DNA from: Cordylochernes scorpioides
Lineage: Eukaryota; Arthropoda; Arachnida; Pseudoscorpiones; Chernetidae
Length of the DNA stretch: 64,000 nucleotides
Reading direction: 5' to 3'
NCBI GenBank assembly: GCA_030710605.1
Contig: CP092874.1
Coordinates: forward strand, 41,790,963-41,854,962
Shown piece by piece: positions 41,824-52,860 of this stretch. Every line of letters begins with the position of its first letter. The stretch's first letter is position 1. The position numbers and the translations under genes were made by a program. A model generated the notes under the pieces. The model had not been told where the DNA came from. It saw only the letters and a list, made by a program, of their open reading frames with translations, and searched no databases.

Positions 41824-44800
41824 CTCCTCAAGCTATTGCCGTCAGACATAAGGCTTGAATTACACAGGGAATTCACAGGAGCTTTTTCTCTCGGAGGTTT
41901 GATTGAATTTTTGAAGAGACAATTGATTGCATTGGAGAGCACGTTCGATACGCGAGACGAAATAATAACCAGCAGTCCATCAAATGAGCGCCCTCAGTCA
42001 CAGATCTCTATCGTGAAGTATCGAAGAAATGGGAGGAATCTCTGCTCACGGCTGCTGGTTTTTTAATGCCTCTGAAGCAGGAAATAGGAAGAAGAATTGC
42101 GTTTTTTGTGAAAGAGATCATGAGGGTACAAAGTGCGGATTCGCGGAAAACTTGACATTGGAAGATAAATTGGGAAAATTAAGGAAGAAAGGATTTTTTT
42201 CAGATGCCTGAAATATGGTCATTTGAGAAAATTCTGCAAAGTTAGGGCAAGTTGCACCAGCTGTGGGGAATTGAGACATTTAAGGATTATGTGCCCCAGG
42301 AAGAACCAGAATGAGGTGATCTCTACTCCAGCCCGAGGGATAATGAATTATGAGACTTTGACCAATCTGACGACGCCTGGGGGTTGTTACCCACAATGCG
42401 AGTAACTATCAGAGGAAAGTGTAAAGAAAGAATTGAGCTAATATTGATCGATACGGGATCTCAGAGGTCTTATGTACTCCAGAGCACTTCAGAAGAAATG
42501 GGATATGAATGTTCCAAACAAGTCTCTTCTCCACTCTTTGTTTGATGGATCGAATACAGAGTTGTAGGAACATAAAGTGTATTATATCAGGTTGACTAAT
42601 TTAGACCGATCTTATGGCTGTAATTTTGAAGCACTGAGCCAAGATGTTATCTGCGACAGCGTGTCTAAGTTCCATCAGGGTAAATGGATGCAATAACTTA
42701 GTGCTCATGACATAGAATTGACAGATCTACAAAAGGGACCTCTTGAGATTCTTATAAGGGAAGACATTGCTGGAAAATTACTAACCGAAGAGCATAGAAA
42801 GCTTCCTTCTGGGCTTGTGGCGGTGCAAACGAGGTTGGGCTGGACTTTAATGGGCAATATTCCGGCCACAGAAGAAGAAACTAGTTTTAATGGACTTTGC
42901 ACAACTTCACTGTTGACTAGTGATTTGGAGAATATATGGAGATTAGAGGCTATTGGTATTTCAGATACTCGTCAAACGACTCGATACAAAAGGAAACAGA
43001 AGAATATTTCGCACTGCTGTTTCCCAAGATTGTGAGGGGCGTTACCAGGTTGCCCTTCCTTGGATTCGCGAAAGAGAAGTGCTCACGGACAATAGAGATG
43101 TTTCTGAAAAACGATTAGCAAACGTGAGGAAACATCTTGAGAATACCGGAAATTTGACAGAATATGAAGATATTCTCTAAAAGTGGCTAATAAATAAAAT
43201 TATAGAAATGGTTACAGGCAATAAACGTGAGGGCGTGCACTATTTGCCACATCGACCAGTTTTTAATGAGAATAGTCTGACTACCAAAATAAGACCAGTT
43301 TTTGATGCTTCAGCCAGGAAGAAGGAAAAACTTTCAATGAATGATGGTTTGGAAAGAGGTCCGAATATGATAGAAACCATCCCAATAATTTTGAATAGAT
43401 TTAGGAAGAGCAGATAGGAGTCTCCTCGGACATAGAGAAGGCCTTTCTTCAAAGTACTTATCTCCTGCTTGCCACGCTGTCTCACCACTTGAACAAGGCT
43501 CCTGAACCCTGGCAAGAGACAGCTGAATTGTTGAAGTACATCGATAACTGTGTGGCTAGTTTCTCAGAAGTCACTGATATCGAAAAATTGTTGACGAAGC
43601 ACAGAGATTGTTAGCTTCTGCTCATTTCAACTTGCGTGATTGGACAAGCAATGTTAACAGTACCATGTGTGATGGTCCAAGGTCTGATAGAGGAAAGTTG
43701 TTGGGCATGGTATGGAATCAAGAAGAGGACACTCTGGTTTGTTCTCGGAGAATTTGGAAATACAGGGCCCAATAAACAAAAGAAAGGTACTCTTCTTGGC
43801 AAGCCGTATATTCGATCCGGTAGGCTTCACTTGCCCAGTGACCCTCGTTCCGAGACTTAACCTGCATGAAACGTGGCTGTTGAAATTGTCGTGGGATAAG
43901 CCTCTGCCTGAGAACTTGTCTCGCGAGTTTTTGAGGTGGCTGGCCAAATTGGAGTCTCTGACATCTATTGCTGTACCGAAATAGCTTTGCTATAGAGAAG
44001 AACACCGGCTAGGAACTACTCTTCATGTGTTTTGAGATGCCTCTAAGGCCTCTTACGCCACTTGTATTTTTTTGCGCATCGAAAGTTAACAGGAAGTAAC
44101 GTGTCAACTAGTACAGGCTAGGTCTAGAGTAGTTCCTTTGAAGGGAACTACCATTTATCGTTTAGAGCTGTTGGCCTGCTTAATTGGTGCCCGCTTGGCG
44201 AACAACGTTGTGAGGGACCTAGAATTTGAAGACATAGAGCGATTTTATTGGACAGTTATTCCATTAATGCACTCCATTGGATCAAAAGAAAAGATTACAT
44301 GGCGACTTTTGTAATGAATCAAGTTACGGATATCCGATCTCTCAGCGCGACAGAGGATTGGTATCATGTACAGGATGCTTGAATCCAGCGGATTTACCAA
44401 CGCGGTGTTGCTTAGCCGATTCTCTAGAGAAATCGAAGTGGTGGGAGGGCCCGAGTTGGTTGAGAAGACCGAGAAAGGATTGGTCCCATATGGAAATATA
44501 CCCTGACACAGATATTGTGAACTTGGAAAAGAGAAAGATTGTTTCAACGTCGACATGTATTGACAGGAAAAAGATCAGTACTACCATCGCTTTTCGAACT
44601 ACTATAAGATATTTAGAGTGACTGCCTGGATGAACCGGTTTTTTGCAAATGCGAAAGGAGGAACAATAGGTAAGCGAGTGAATTGGCCTTAGCGAGAGTA
44701 ATGGAAGTCAACCCTGGCCGAGATGGAACTGTGAGGGTCGTCAAGTTGAGAACCAGCAAGGGCGACCAGATTAGACCGGTTCAACGGCTCTACAATTTAG

Positions 44801-45000
44801 AGATACCCGCCGATCTGGGGAGTACCTTGAGGAGTAAACAATCGGAAGCTCACCGGGGCAGAAGGCTCCCGAGGAGAAACCAGTAAAGACTCCTTCGGAG
44901 ATCGCCCAATCCTACAGAGAACTGGGAGGAACGGTCGTTTCCCGACTATTGGTTGAGTTTCTGTAGAGAAACTCAAGGTGAGAGTATGTCGGGAAAGGAA
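41824..45000 (+). mobile_element. BEL/Pao LTR retrotransposon, decayed and internally deleted
   Basis: Gag, protease, reverse transcriptase and the C-terminal end of Pol are recognisable in order on the plus strand, in many frames. The 5' LTR and N-terminal gag are missing. The integrase core between about 44480 and 44680 is deleted. The 3' end reaches GAGTTTCTGTAGAGAAACTC near 44960, which may be the start of its 3' LTR. Gypsy-2 is inserted about 100 bp further on, and the sequence from 53653 may continue the same LTR. Confidence 0.82.
41830..44886 (+). pseudogene. BEL/Pao gag-pol remnant
   Basis: Recognisable pieces: gag LPSDIRLELHREFTG and LIEFLKRQLIALES; zinc-finger region CVFCERDHEGTKC, then KYGHLRKFCKVRASC and CTSCGELRHLRIMC; protease LILIDTGSQRSYV (42445-42483); LLTEEHRKLPSGLVAVQTRL; reverse transcriptase GRYQVALPWIRE, HYLPHRPVFNENSLTTKIRP and VFDASARKK; NPADLPTRCCLADSLEKSKW before the RNase H/integrase part; and LARVMEVNPGRDGTVRVVKL, the conserved C-terminal domain of BEL Pol. 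At least eight frameshifts or stops occur. The reverse transcriptase YXDD motif is not clearly preserved. Long dead. Confidence 0.85.
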
Positions 45001-45100
45001 TATGATAATCTTCTCTTCTGTATAGATTTCTATCTTCTGAAAATATTTTTTTTGTTTGTTGAAAATATATTTGTCATATATAAATACTTATATGTATATA

Positions 45101-45981
45101 TGTGGCAATATCGTTGCGGAATTTCTTGTTGTTGGATGCGAATGGTGATATTTGATTGAAGCGCAGCCGTTTGAGTGGAAGTTGCAGCATACAGTTAGGA
45201 ATAATCAGGACACGTGATTGTTTTGAAAATAAAAGGCAACTGGATTGGAGGGAAGGAGGTTTGAGAAGGAGCGGGTTTGATTGTTTCTTATCTGATCACA
45301 TGGCGGTGATTGACATAGCTATGAGCTGAGCTGAGAGAGAGATCTCTAGAACAGATGTTACCTTGGTGGGAGCAAGTCGAAGGCTGATCCGAACTCGGTA
45401 GGAGCCAAGTCGCTACTGCAGGTGTTGTTCCTATGAGAGCGAAAACTTAACTGACCATCCTTGGCGTTTCGATTTAACACCAAGACTCCGTTTCTCTCTG
45501 ATTGGTTGAGAGATGATCACATGCTTTTTCCCTATTGGTTGACCTATTTAGATGCTATCTTTTGATTGGCCCGCGGCTTTCCTTGATGGAAGCTGTGGTC
45601 TGCTTGATAGGAAGTGTCGAGTGCTATTTTGACTTTATTTACTTCCGTGTTATCAAATACGTCCTATCTTGGGTCGGAAGTATGGGATGTCTCTATACTA
45701 ATATAACTTCTGTGGATATTGGATACGTCCTGTTTTGTCAGGAAGTATTGAGTATATCTTGGCTAAAATAACTTCTGCGGTCACTAGAGACGTCCGGTCT
45801 CTGCCCCTGCAATATTGACACAGGGGTGCCCAGAATAGTCGTGCCAGCCTTAGGTCTACTTCCTATATCTTAATGTTACTTGCTTCCCTCCAGTTACCTT
45901 GTTCTTTATTAAGTCTTCGAAAATCATACATGGTACATACATAGTGGGTCGGGGTTGCATTTAATTATATACAAATTATGA
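45101..45981 (-). repeat. Gypsy-2 3' LTR (element sense)
   Basis: 881 bp, a near-identical match of 52772-53652. Confidence 0.95.
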
Positions 45982-46229
45982 CAGATGCGCCCCCTACATG
46001 TGAAGAATTCAAGAAGGGGTTAGCCTGAGAGAATTCTGTAAAATAAAAAATAATTTTGTGGGAAAATTAGTTGTAGGTATTGAGGGGCTATATACAAGCA
46101 TTGCTGGTGACATAAGTAAGATAGAATGGGGTTGATGATATAGGTTGAGTATAATTAATAGAAATCAAAAAATTTTTAATTGTAAGAAATCAATGAAGGT
46201 TATGGTACATAGTGGGTAAAACAAAAAAA

Positions 46230-46665
46230 ATGCGCCTAAACGAATTCTACTCGAGATAAGAAATGATATCGAGGGAGTTCTATTAAGGCTTTTGAAATCC
46301 AATAAAAATAATATAAAAATAGTTGAATGAAATCAAAATTGAATGTGTTTGGTTGAAAAAGAAAAATATTTTGTTGCATGGTGACAAAGACAACTGCTTA
46401 GTTACTTTTTTGCTCGAATTCTGAGAAAAAGGAATCGAGGAAATTTCATAAGGTGCTTTGAAATCAAAACAAAATGAAATAAGAAGTTGAATGAAATCAA
46501 AATTGAGTGTGTTTGGTTGAATGGTGAGAAAAAAAAAGAAAAATGCCTAACCATATTCTAGCTCGAAATTGGGAATGAAATCGAAGGAATTCTATTAGGT
46601 CTTTTGAGAAATCAAAAATAAAAATAAAATAAGAGTTTTTTGAGCGAAATCAAAGTTGAGCGTTT
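46230..46665. repeat. Imperfect tandem repeat in Gypsy-2 3' region
   Basis: A unit of about 160 bp occurs about three times, with blocks GAAATCAAAATTGAATGTGT, TTTGGTTGAA and CGAATTCTACTCGAGATAAG-like sequence. Non-coding. Confidence 0.6.
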
Positions 46666-46802
46666 GAAAAAAAAAATGAAAAATAAAAAGATTTCAACAA
46701 CAAAGGGTGATTTAATGTTTTTAGTTTAATCGAAAACCAGTGGGTTTTCGTTGATAATTGAGTTGTGGCAATATAAGCTAAGTGGTAAATAGAATGATAA
46801 TT

Positions 46803-47133
46803 AATATAAAAAATGGCATATCCTGACCAGGAGCACATGTGCTTTACAGAAGGCAGAGCGCCATCTGGTGGAACAGAAATCAACTAAACATTGATTTAGC
46901 CTGTTCCCTGATATTTGGCCAACCCAATTTCTTGATAAATCAATGATTTATCAAGAAATTGGGTTGGCCAAATATCAGGGAACAGGCTAAATCAATGTTT
47001 AGTTGATTTCTGTTCCACCAGATGGCGCTCTGCCTTCTGTAAAGCACATGTGCTCCTGGTCAGGATATGCCATTTTTTATATTGATTTCAACACCTGATC
47101 TTTTTATCTTTTATTTTTTTATTTCTTTTTTTA
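46803..47133. mobile_element. Perfect 140-bp palindrome with tail and target duplication
   Basis: Arms 46803-46942 and 46944-47083 are perfect inverted repeats separated by one base. A one-sided tail (47084-47133) follows, and the exact 12-bp repeat AGAATGATAATT flanks the whole (46791-46802 and 47134-47145). The arm sequence is the family A repeat (GGCAGAGCGCCATCT, TAGTTGATTTCTGTTCC, TTGGCCAACCCAATTTC) without its hammerhead. It has the same layout as the PLE snapback at 23.9 kb and the one at 61.25 kb. It inserted into Gypsy-2, so it is at least as young as that element. Confidence 0.85.
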
Positions 47134-47930
47134 AGAATGATAATTGATAAATAAAAATGATAATATAAACTAATTGGAAAAAAAAATGATAATTAATGAT
47201 TAAAAGTGGCAATAAGTTGAATAAATTGATAAATTGATTAAATATTTACATTTTTAATTGCGAGAAAATAATGAAAATGATTGATATGAAAAATAAGGTG
47301 TATTGGTTGGAACCCTTTGGTATCTACATGCCCTGATCTAAATGTATTGATTGTTCCATTTTGCCCTATAAATGTTTTACTTGCTCAATTATGCCCTATA
47401 AATTTTTTGTCTCGTCTGTAGCGACACTTAGGTGACAAACGTGATTCTAGTCCTCAAGTGCGTTTATGCTGTGTGTACAGGAGACATGGAAATCTATATA
47501 ACCTTTATGTGTAATTTTTTGTCTTTGTGTGTGTGTTGTGAAAAATGTTAGAAGTCTGTTGTGTAAGAAATGTGTGAGTTAGTTCTATGTGTTGTCTCGT
47601 GGATGTGGAGTTTGTTGGTAAAATCGATATGTAGACTCGAACTGGAATCAAAATCGGTGGTATAGTGAGGTTCCCAGTCGACCTCAATAGGGGATCTTCT
47701 CATTGTAATTAGAGATACGGAAGTGGGGTGTGTCGGGCAAACGAGAGGGAATGAAATTGGAGATCGGACGAGGGCGCTCCGCTTTGTTTACAGAGGCCGA
47801 ATTTATCGCTGCGAACTACACTTCCGTCGTGGTGTCTCAAATTCTCGTTTCCTGCCGTCTATTTATTTTTGGTGCGGCTCGGGGCTTGTTTTTGGAGTAC
47901 GGCTTCTCCGACATTGTTTGGTCATTTTTT

Positions 47931-50900
47931 TCAGTTACTGCTATCTCTTCGGAGTTTATTTAGATTTTCTGCGAGGATGGTTCCTAAAATTAGGAGAAGT
48001 TTTATAAATGCTTGTCCAAAATTAAAAACTGCCTCTTGTAGTTCGAAGATTTTCTGAGCGGGCATGGTGTATATAAACAAGTAATTGATGAATAAAATTG
48101 GAATACAGTTGTATGGCAGAAGTAACAAACAAAGGATGAAAATCAGATGAAAAATAGGGTATTGCCCCATGTTCGTCCACATTGTTGTAACTGGGGACTC
48201 TGAAATATTTGCTTGAACCTTATAAATTGTAGAATTTGAATGATTGGTAGGTTCGCAGTTCTCCTGTTTGATATCTTTAGGGAGTGGTGTGATATGATTG
48301 AGCTGGTTGTCAGGTTTGCAGTTTTTAACGTCGGGGAAGAGTGATGTAAATCGTCTTGTTGCAAAAATGGCAGGGTCTAAATGCTTGAAAGGTTCGCTGC
48401 TGGTGGGTTTGAACCTTAATGACTCTGTTGGGAATAATTCGGGTGTTAAATGTTTGAAAGGGAACGTGTAATTGGGGTTGTGCTTTATCTGATAGGTGCT
48501 AACGGCGGGTGGTGATATATAATGGATTTTTTCTGTATACAGTTTAAGTTTGTTGACGTGGATTGTGTCAGTGTCTCTTTGAAGTGGTTGATTTGGTCGA
48601 TCTATGCGGACCACATTTGGTGAAATAATTTCTAATATTGTGTGAGGTCCTGTGAAATATGGCGCGAGTTTCCCTGTATTTGGGTGGTGATATAATTTTA
48701 CTAACACTAGATCACCTACTTCGAAATGTGGTTGCTTGTGTCGTTTGTCATAAGTGTTTTTGTCTTGTAAATGTTTGTTTTGTGTGCGTGTGTGTGCAAT
48801 TTTTCTAGCTTTGTCGATATCTGGGTACGGTGTGTTATGATTAGAGATTTCTGGGGGTAGGATACCAAACATTAAGTATATGGGTGGAAAACCTGTGGTA
48901 GAGTGGGGTGTCTTGTTATATATAAGTGTAACCTTCTTGACCAACTTGGTCCACGCGACCTTAGGATTTTCTAGGTGTAATAACCTCAGTTTTCCCGTGA
49001 GGGTGGCGTTCAGGCGTTCACATAGGCCGTTGGCTTGTGGGTTGTTGCTGGTTGTGATTAACGGGTGAATATTTCTATTAAGGAGAAAACTACGAAATTT
49101 GGGTGAAGTGAAGGCAGGGGCTCTATCTGTAAGAAGGCGTTTTGGAGAACCATCCTGGAATACTCGTTTAAGTACCTGTTGGTAGGTGATGGTACTGGTG
49201 GATTTAGATGGAAAAGCCCACGCGTAGCGTGAAAAATGATCGACTACCACATGGAGGTATATCTTGGTGTTGCCATATTTGGCAAATCCTGCTATGGTGT
49301 CCAGAGATAAGAGGTCGAAGGGTTCTTTAGATTCCGGAGGTTGACTTAATTCTCCGTAAGTGGGTCCTACTGGACGTTTTGTTAATTGGCAGGTGGGACA
49401 GGTCTTAACTTTTTGTTTAATATCTTTTGACATACCTTGCCAGTAATATTGTGTGGAGATGATTCGTGACATTTGTGAAATACCGGGGTGATTGTATTGT
49501 GTGTGTACTGTTTGTAAGAGTTGTTGTATGAGTGGTTTTGGAAGTATAATCTTGGTTACACCTTTTCGGGAAACTGTATGTAATCCATTATGATCAATGG
49601 TCAAACTAGACTCTTTCGATGGAGGAGATTGGTGGGTCTTGATAAGGGTGGCGTCCAAGAATCCACAAAACGGGTTACGGGACAAGAGATCTGCTTCATA
49701 TTGTAGTTTTCCCTTTATGTAGCGGACCTCATATTCGTAACTCGATAGTCGTAAACTCCATCGAAACAGTCTACCGGACGGGTTCTTGATGGTTTTCAAC
49801 CACTGCAATGCGTGATGGTCAGAAAATATTGTAAATTTTCTGCCCATAAGATAGATGCGAAACTTCTCCACACTCTCAACGATTGCTAAGCACTCAAGTT
49901 CAGAGATGGAGTAGTTTTTCTCGTGTGGGCGCAATGTTCGGCTGAAATATTGAACTGGATATACGTTTCCGTCAGGGTGAACTTGTTTGAGAATGCCTGC
50001 TATACCGAGGGTGGATGCATCGCAATACACTTGGCATGGCAGACCTTCTTTGTAAAGGTGTAAAATGGGGTGTTGTGTGAGGTTTCCTTTCAGGTCAATG
50101 AACGCCTCTTGACAAGCTTCATTCCAGTTCCACACGACGTCCTTTTTGAGGAGATTGTTGAGTGGTGCTCGCAAGCGAGCGTATTCCGGAATGAATTTGT
50201 TATAGACGTTCACAGCGCCTAAGAAGGATTGTAGTGTTTTTCGGTTGTGTGGTTGTTTAATGGCGTGGATGATGTCGGTATTGCGTGTAAGTGGTGTAAT
50301 TGTACCAGCTGTGATGGTGTAACCTAGAAAATTTATGGATTGTTTAAAAAATTCGCATTTTGCGAAGTTAAGTTGTAACTTCTCCGCTTCGCAAAAGGCG
50401 AAAAATTGTCGCAGGTGGTTTTGATGTTCCTCCAATGTGTTGGAGTAAATGATGAAATCATCAAAGTAATGTGCCACACAGTCAAGTCCGTGTCTCTGTA
50501 GGACCTGACTTATGGCTCGTTCGTAAATCTGAGGACTGGTTTTTAACCCGAAAGGTAATCGAGTGGGTTGGTATAATCCTTCAAAGGTGGCAAATGCTAA
50601 CAGTGGTCGAGAATCGGGGTGTATTGGGACTTGCCAATACGCAGAGGATATGTCGGCCGTGGAGAAATATTTGGCCTGTGCGAGGCGGTCTAGGATATCC
50701 TCGATTCTCGGGAGGGGATGGACATCAGAGCTGATTAGCTCGTTCACCTTCCTATAATCGATACAAAACCGTTTGGTCTTGTCGCGCTTAGTGACGAGGG
50801 TGACAGGGCTCGAGAAAGGTGAAAAAGATTGCTCTATGATGCCGTTCTCCAGCATTTGTTGTATTTGGTTACGGATTTCTTGTTGGTCACATATCGGAAC

Positions 50901-52091
50901 ACGATATGGACGTATGGTGATTATTTTTTCGGAATTCGTGGGTATTTTTACTGGTGGAATCCGTAAGCATGGTACGTTGAATTTGTCCTGTGAAAAAATG
51001 TGAGTGTACCTTTGTAGAAGTGTTGTGAACTGTGGTGTATAGTGAGTGTTAGGTGTTGTGTTGTAGTATGCATGTGGTAAAGGGTTTTGTTGTGTATTAG
51101 TGTGAGTGTCGAGTTCGTTGTGTGGGTTGGTCATGTGAGAGTTGTGCAACGGTGTGTGATCACCTATGTTTTTGGTATGCGAGTTATCCCGCTGTGTGGG
51201 TGCGTTTTGGACAGGTTCATAAGTTGAAGTTGTTGTGGTTTGATTATTTGAGGGCATGTAAAAAGGGCAATTGGCTTTAGTGAAAAAGGGGCATGTAGAT
51301 AAGTGGGGTTTTCTCAATGAATGCACGCAATGGTTGTCATAGGCGGAAAGTTGGGATGTGGGGAAAATTTTTTGTGACATCGCCTGACATTGCCAGTACG
51401 TGCATACATTGGACACATGATTAAAACGGTAGGAAAGGGTAGACAATGGGGCGCCCAGCTGGAGTATAGTGCATTTATTAAAATCTATGGTTAATCTGAA
51501 TTTATGGAGGCTATTGATACTAAGAATTCCGAATGGCAATGGTGCATTCACTACATGGAAATACTCCTTTCGTGATATTTGTCCTATTGTCAGTGGGATA
51601 GATAGTTTACCCATGGTTTTTGCAAATCCGTTTAGGGTTTGGAGGTGTAGTGAGTGTCCCTCAAGGGTTAAATTAGGCAGGTGGGTTTTTAGCATATGAT
51701 AAATATTATATGGCACTATACTCAGGCTGGCGCCTGTATCAATTAAAAAGGGGCATGATACATTAGGGGCTAGATAGAGTTTGACAGTCAGTTGGTTTAG
51801 GGATCCTACCTCAGTCTCGAAAGGGCTGCCCGGCTGAGGTGTCTCTGGCTTGACTTGGTTGTGATGAAGTCGGAACTGGTGATTTTGGGACCGTTTGCAC
51901 TGTCCGGACTTTTTCGTGGGTCGTCGGGATTGGTCGACGTCGGCATTCGCTGTGCCAGTGTCTCGCGCCGCAGAACTTGCAATCGGACGGCGGAAGATGT
52001 GCATTCCATGTACCTGGGCGTCGGGGTGTGCTGTGGTACGGACCTGACATTGTGGGTGGTTGATCTTCTCTGGATCGCGTTGCCGGTACAC
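47931..52091 (-). CDS. Gypsy-2 Pol polyprotein with membrane-like C-terminal tail
   Basis: 1386 codons without interruption. Order: protease (FLIDTGASLSIVP, DTG at about 51730-51743); reverse transcriptase (RFCIDYRKVNELI, FSTADISSAYWQVPI, LPFGLKTSPQIYERA), with the catalytic motif as YFDD (about 50455-50469); RNase H (YCDASTLGIAGIL, FTIFSDHHALQWL); integrase HHCC, then D (LSLDTIAGF), D (LTDRAPAFTS) and E (NGLCERLNATL); and a chromodomain-free tail. The last 80 residues contain a strongly hydrophobic segment (about 1312-1342, HLIFILCLLLLPYNCIPILF and on) and a second weaker one (about 1360-1375), which is unusual for Pol. The frame overlaps gag by 281 nt and lies at +1 relative to it, so Pol is probably made by frameshifting. 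Confidence 0.93.
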   Translation of the reverse strand: MYRQRDPEKINHPQCQVRTTAHPDAQVHGMHIFRRPIASSAARDTGTANADVDQSRRPTKKSGQCKRSQNHQFRLHHNQVKPETPQPGSPFETEVGSLNQLTVKLYLAPNVSCPFLIDTGASLSIVPYNIYHMLKTHLPNLTLEGHSLHLQTLNGFAKTMGKLSIPLTIGQISRKEYFHVVNAPLPFGILSINSLHKFRLTIDFNKCTILQLGAPLSTLSYRFNHVSNVCTYWQCQAMSQKIFPTSQLSAYDNHCVHSLRKPHLSTCPFFTKANCPFYMPSNNQTTTTSTYEPVQNAPTQRDNSHTKNIGDHTPLHNSHMTNPHNELDTHTNTQQNPLPHAYYNTTPNTHYTPQFTTLLQRYTHIFSQDKFNVPCLRIPPVKIPTNSEKIITIRPYRVPICDQQEIRNQIQQMLENGIIEQSFSPFSSPVTLVTKRDKTKRFCIDYRKVNELISSDVHPLPRIEDILDRLAQAKYFSTADISSAYWQVPIHPDSRPLLAFATFEGLYQPTRLPFGLKTSPQIYERAISQVLQRHGLDCVAHYFDDFIIYSNTLEEHQNHLRQFFAFCEAEKLQLNFAKCEFFKQSINFLGYTITAGTITPLTRNTDIIHAIKQPHNRKTLQSFLGAVNVYNKFIPEYARLRAPLNNLLKKDVVWNWNEACQEAFIDLKGNLTQHPILHLYKEGLPCQVYCDASTLGIAGILKQVHPDGNVYPVQYFSRTLRPHEKNYSISELECLAIVESVEKFRIYLMGRKFTIFSDHHALQWLKTIKNPSGRLFRWSLRLSSYEYEVRYIKGKLQYEADLLSRNPFCGFLDATLIKTHQSPPSKESSLTIDHNGLHTVSRKGVTKIILPKPLIQQLLQTVHTQYNHPGISQMSRIISTQYYWQGMSKDIKQKVKTCPTCQLTKRPVGPTYGELSQPPESKEPFDLLSLDTIAGFAKYGNTKIYLHVVVDHFSRYAWAFPSKSTSTITYQQVLKRVFQDGSPKRLLTDRAPAFTSPKFRSFLLNRNIHPLITTSNNPQANGLCERLNATLTGKLRLLHLENPKVAWTKLVKKVTLIYNKTPHSTTGFPPIYLMFGILPPEISNHNTPYPDIDKARKIAHTRTQNKHLQDKNTYDKRHKQPHFEVGDLVLVKLYHHPNTGKLAPYFTGPHTILEIISPNVVRIDRPNQPLQRDTDTIHVNKLKLYTEKIHYISPPAVSTYQIKHNPNYTFPFKHLTPELFPTESLRFKPTSSEPFKHLDPAIFATRRFTSLFPDVKNCKPDNQLNHITPLPKDIKQENCEPTNHSNSTIYKVQANISESPVTTMWTNMGQYPIFHLIFILCLLLLPYNCIPILFINYLFIYTMPAQKIFELQEAVFNFGQAFIKLLLILGTILAENLNKLRRDSSN

Positions 52092-52860
52092 TGGGCCCGT
52101 GGATCCGCTGTACCAGTCGGAACCACTCTCCTAGGTTCTCGGGAGGCACTACGCGGACTAGGCGCTGGTCGTTGAATGGCAGTCCTTCTGTCAGCGTCTC
52201 GAGGATCACCTCTTGTGGAAGTCCTAGTTGCAATCCCATGGCGGTTTTTTCCCGGTAGTAGGTCTCTAAGTTGGCTTGTCCAGTGAGTTTCATGGCGAAA
52301 TATTTCGCAAAGGACGCTTCGCTTGACTCAGGGTAGAGATCTAGGAGGATTTGTCTCACCTGGAAATAACTCCGGTCGGCCAGCCGAAGTTTCCTGAAGA
52401 GTTCCAGGGGTTGTCGCACCAGGTAGTTTGGTAGGCGCAGTAATTTTTCTTGTTCTCCCATGGATGCGTCTTCCATTTTTCGGTCGAACGTCTGGAAAAA
52501 CTGTGTCGCGCTGTATGTGCCGTCGAAAGGCGGGATCGCCGACTCCGCTCCATCAGAAATTTTTGCCCGGGTCAGAAGCGTTGACAGCTGATTGACGGCG
52601 TCCGCTAGGGGCGCAGTTGTCTCTCGGCCGATCACTTCCTGTCTTTCTCCTGCCCCTTCGTTCTCCCTTGCTTCTTGCCTTCTTTCCATTGTGTCCGTTG
52701 GACCGTCTGACTTTACGCCTATGGGATCCTGATTTAATTCCATCTCACTATCCTGTCGACTTAACCGTTCTGTGGCAATATCGTTGCGGAATTTCTTGTT
52801 GTTGGATGCGAATGGTGATATTTGATTGAAGCGCAGCCGTTTGAGTGGAAGTTGCAGCAT
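51811..52860 (-). CDS. Gypsy-2 Gag
   Basis: Open for 349 codons from 52860, but the first 29 codons lie inside the 5' LTR; Met40 (MELNQDPIG, at 52743) is the more likely start. The central part (FFQTFDRKMEDASMGEQEKL and LYPESSEASFAKYFAMKLTG) resembles the capsid region of Gypsy Gag. Near the C-terminus is a single zinc-knuckle-like CKFCGARHWHSEC, with spacing CX2CX3HX4C, one residue shorter than the usual CCHC box. Gag forms the virus-like particle and packages element RNA. It overlaps Pol in another frame. Confidence 0.88.
   Translation of the reverse strand: MLQLPLKRLRFNQISPFASNNKKFRNDIATERLSRQDSEMELNQDPIGVKSDGPTDTMERRQEARENEGAGERQEVIGRETTAPLADAVNQLSTLLTRAKISDGAESAIPPFDGTYSATQFFQTFDRKMEDASMGEQEKLLRLPNYLVRQPLELFRKLRLADRSYFQVRQILLDLYPESSEASFAKYFAMKLTGQANLETYYREKTAMGLQLGLPQEVILETLTEGLPFNDQRLVRVVPPENLGEWFRLVQRIHGPSVPATRSREDQPPTMSGPYHSTPRRPGTWNAHLPPSDCKFCGARHWHSECRRRPIPTTHEKVRTVQTVPKSPVPTSSQPSQARDTSAGQPFRD
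52744..52771 (-). promoter_or_regulatory. Gypsy-2 primer site region, unusual
   Basis: The bases between the 5' LTR and Met40 of Gag read GAACGGTTAAGTCGACAGGA in element sense. There is no TGG at the LTR edge, so the usual tRNA 3'-end primer site is absent. GTCGACAGGAT also occurs twice near 56770-56820. The priming mode is unknown. Confidence 0.35.

Noticed and set aside
41649..41858. A 69-codon plus-strand frame before BEL gag
   Set aside because: No similarity to Gag; AT-rich chance frame.
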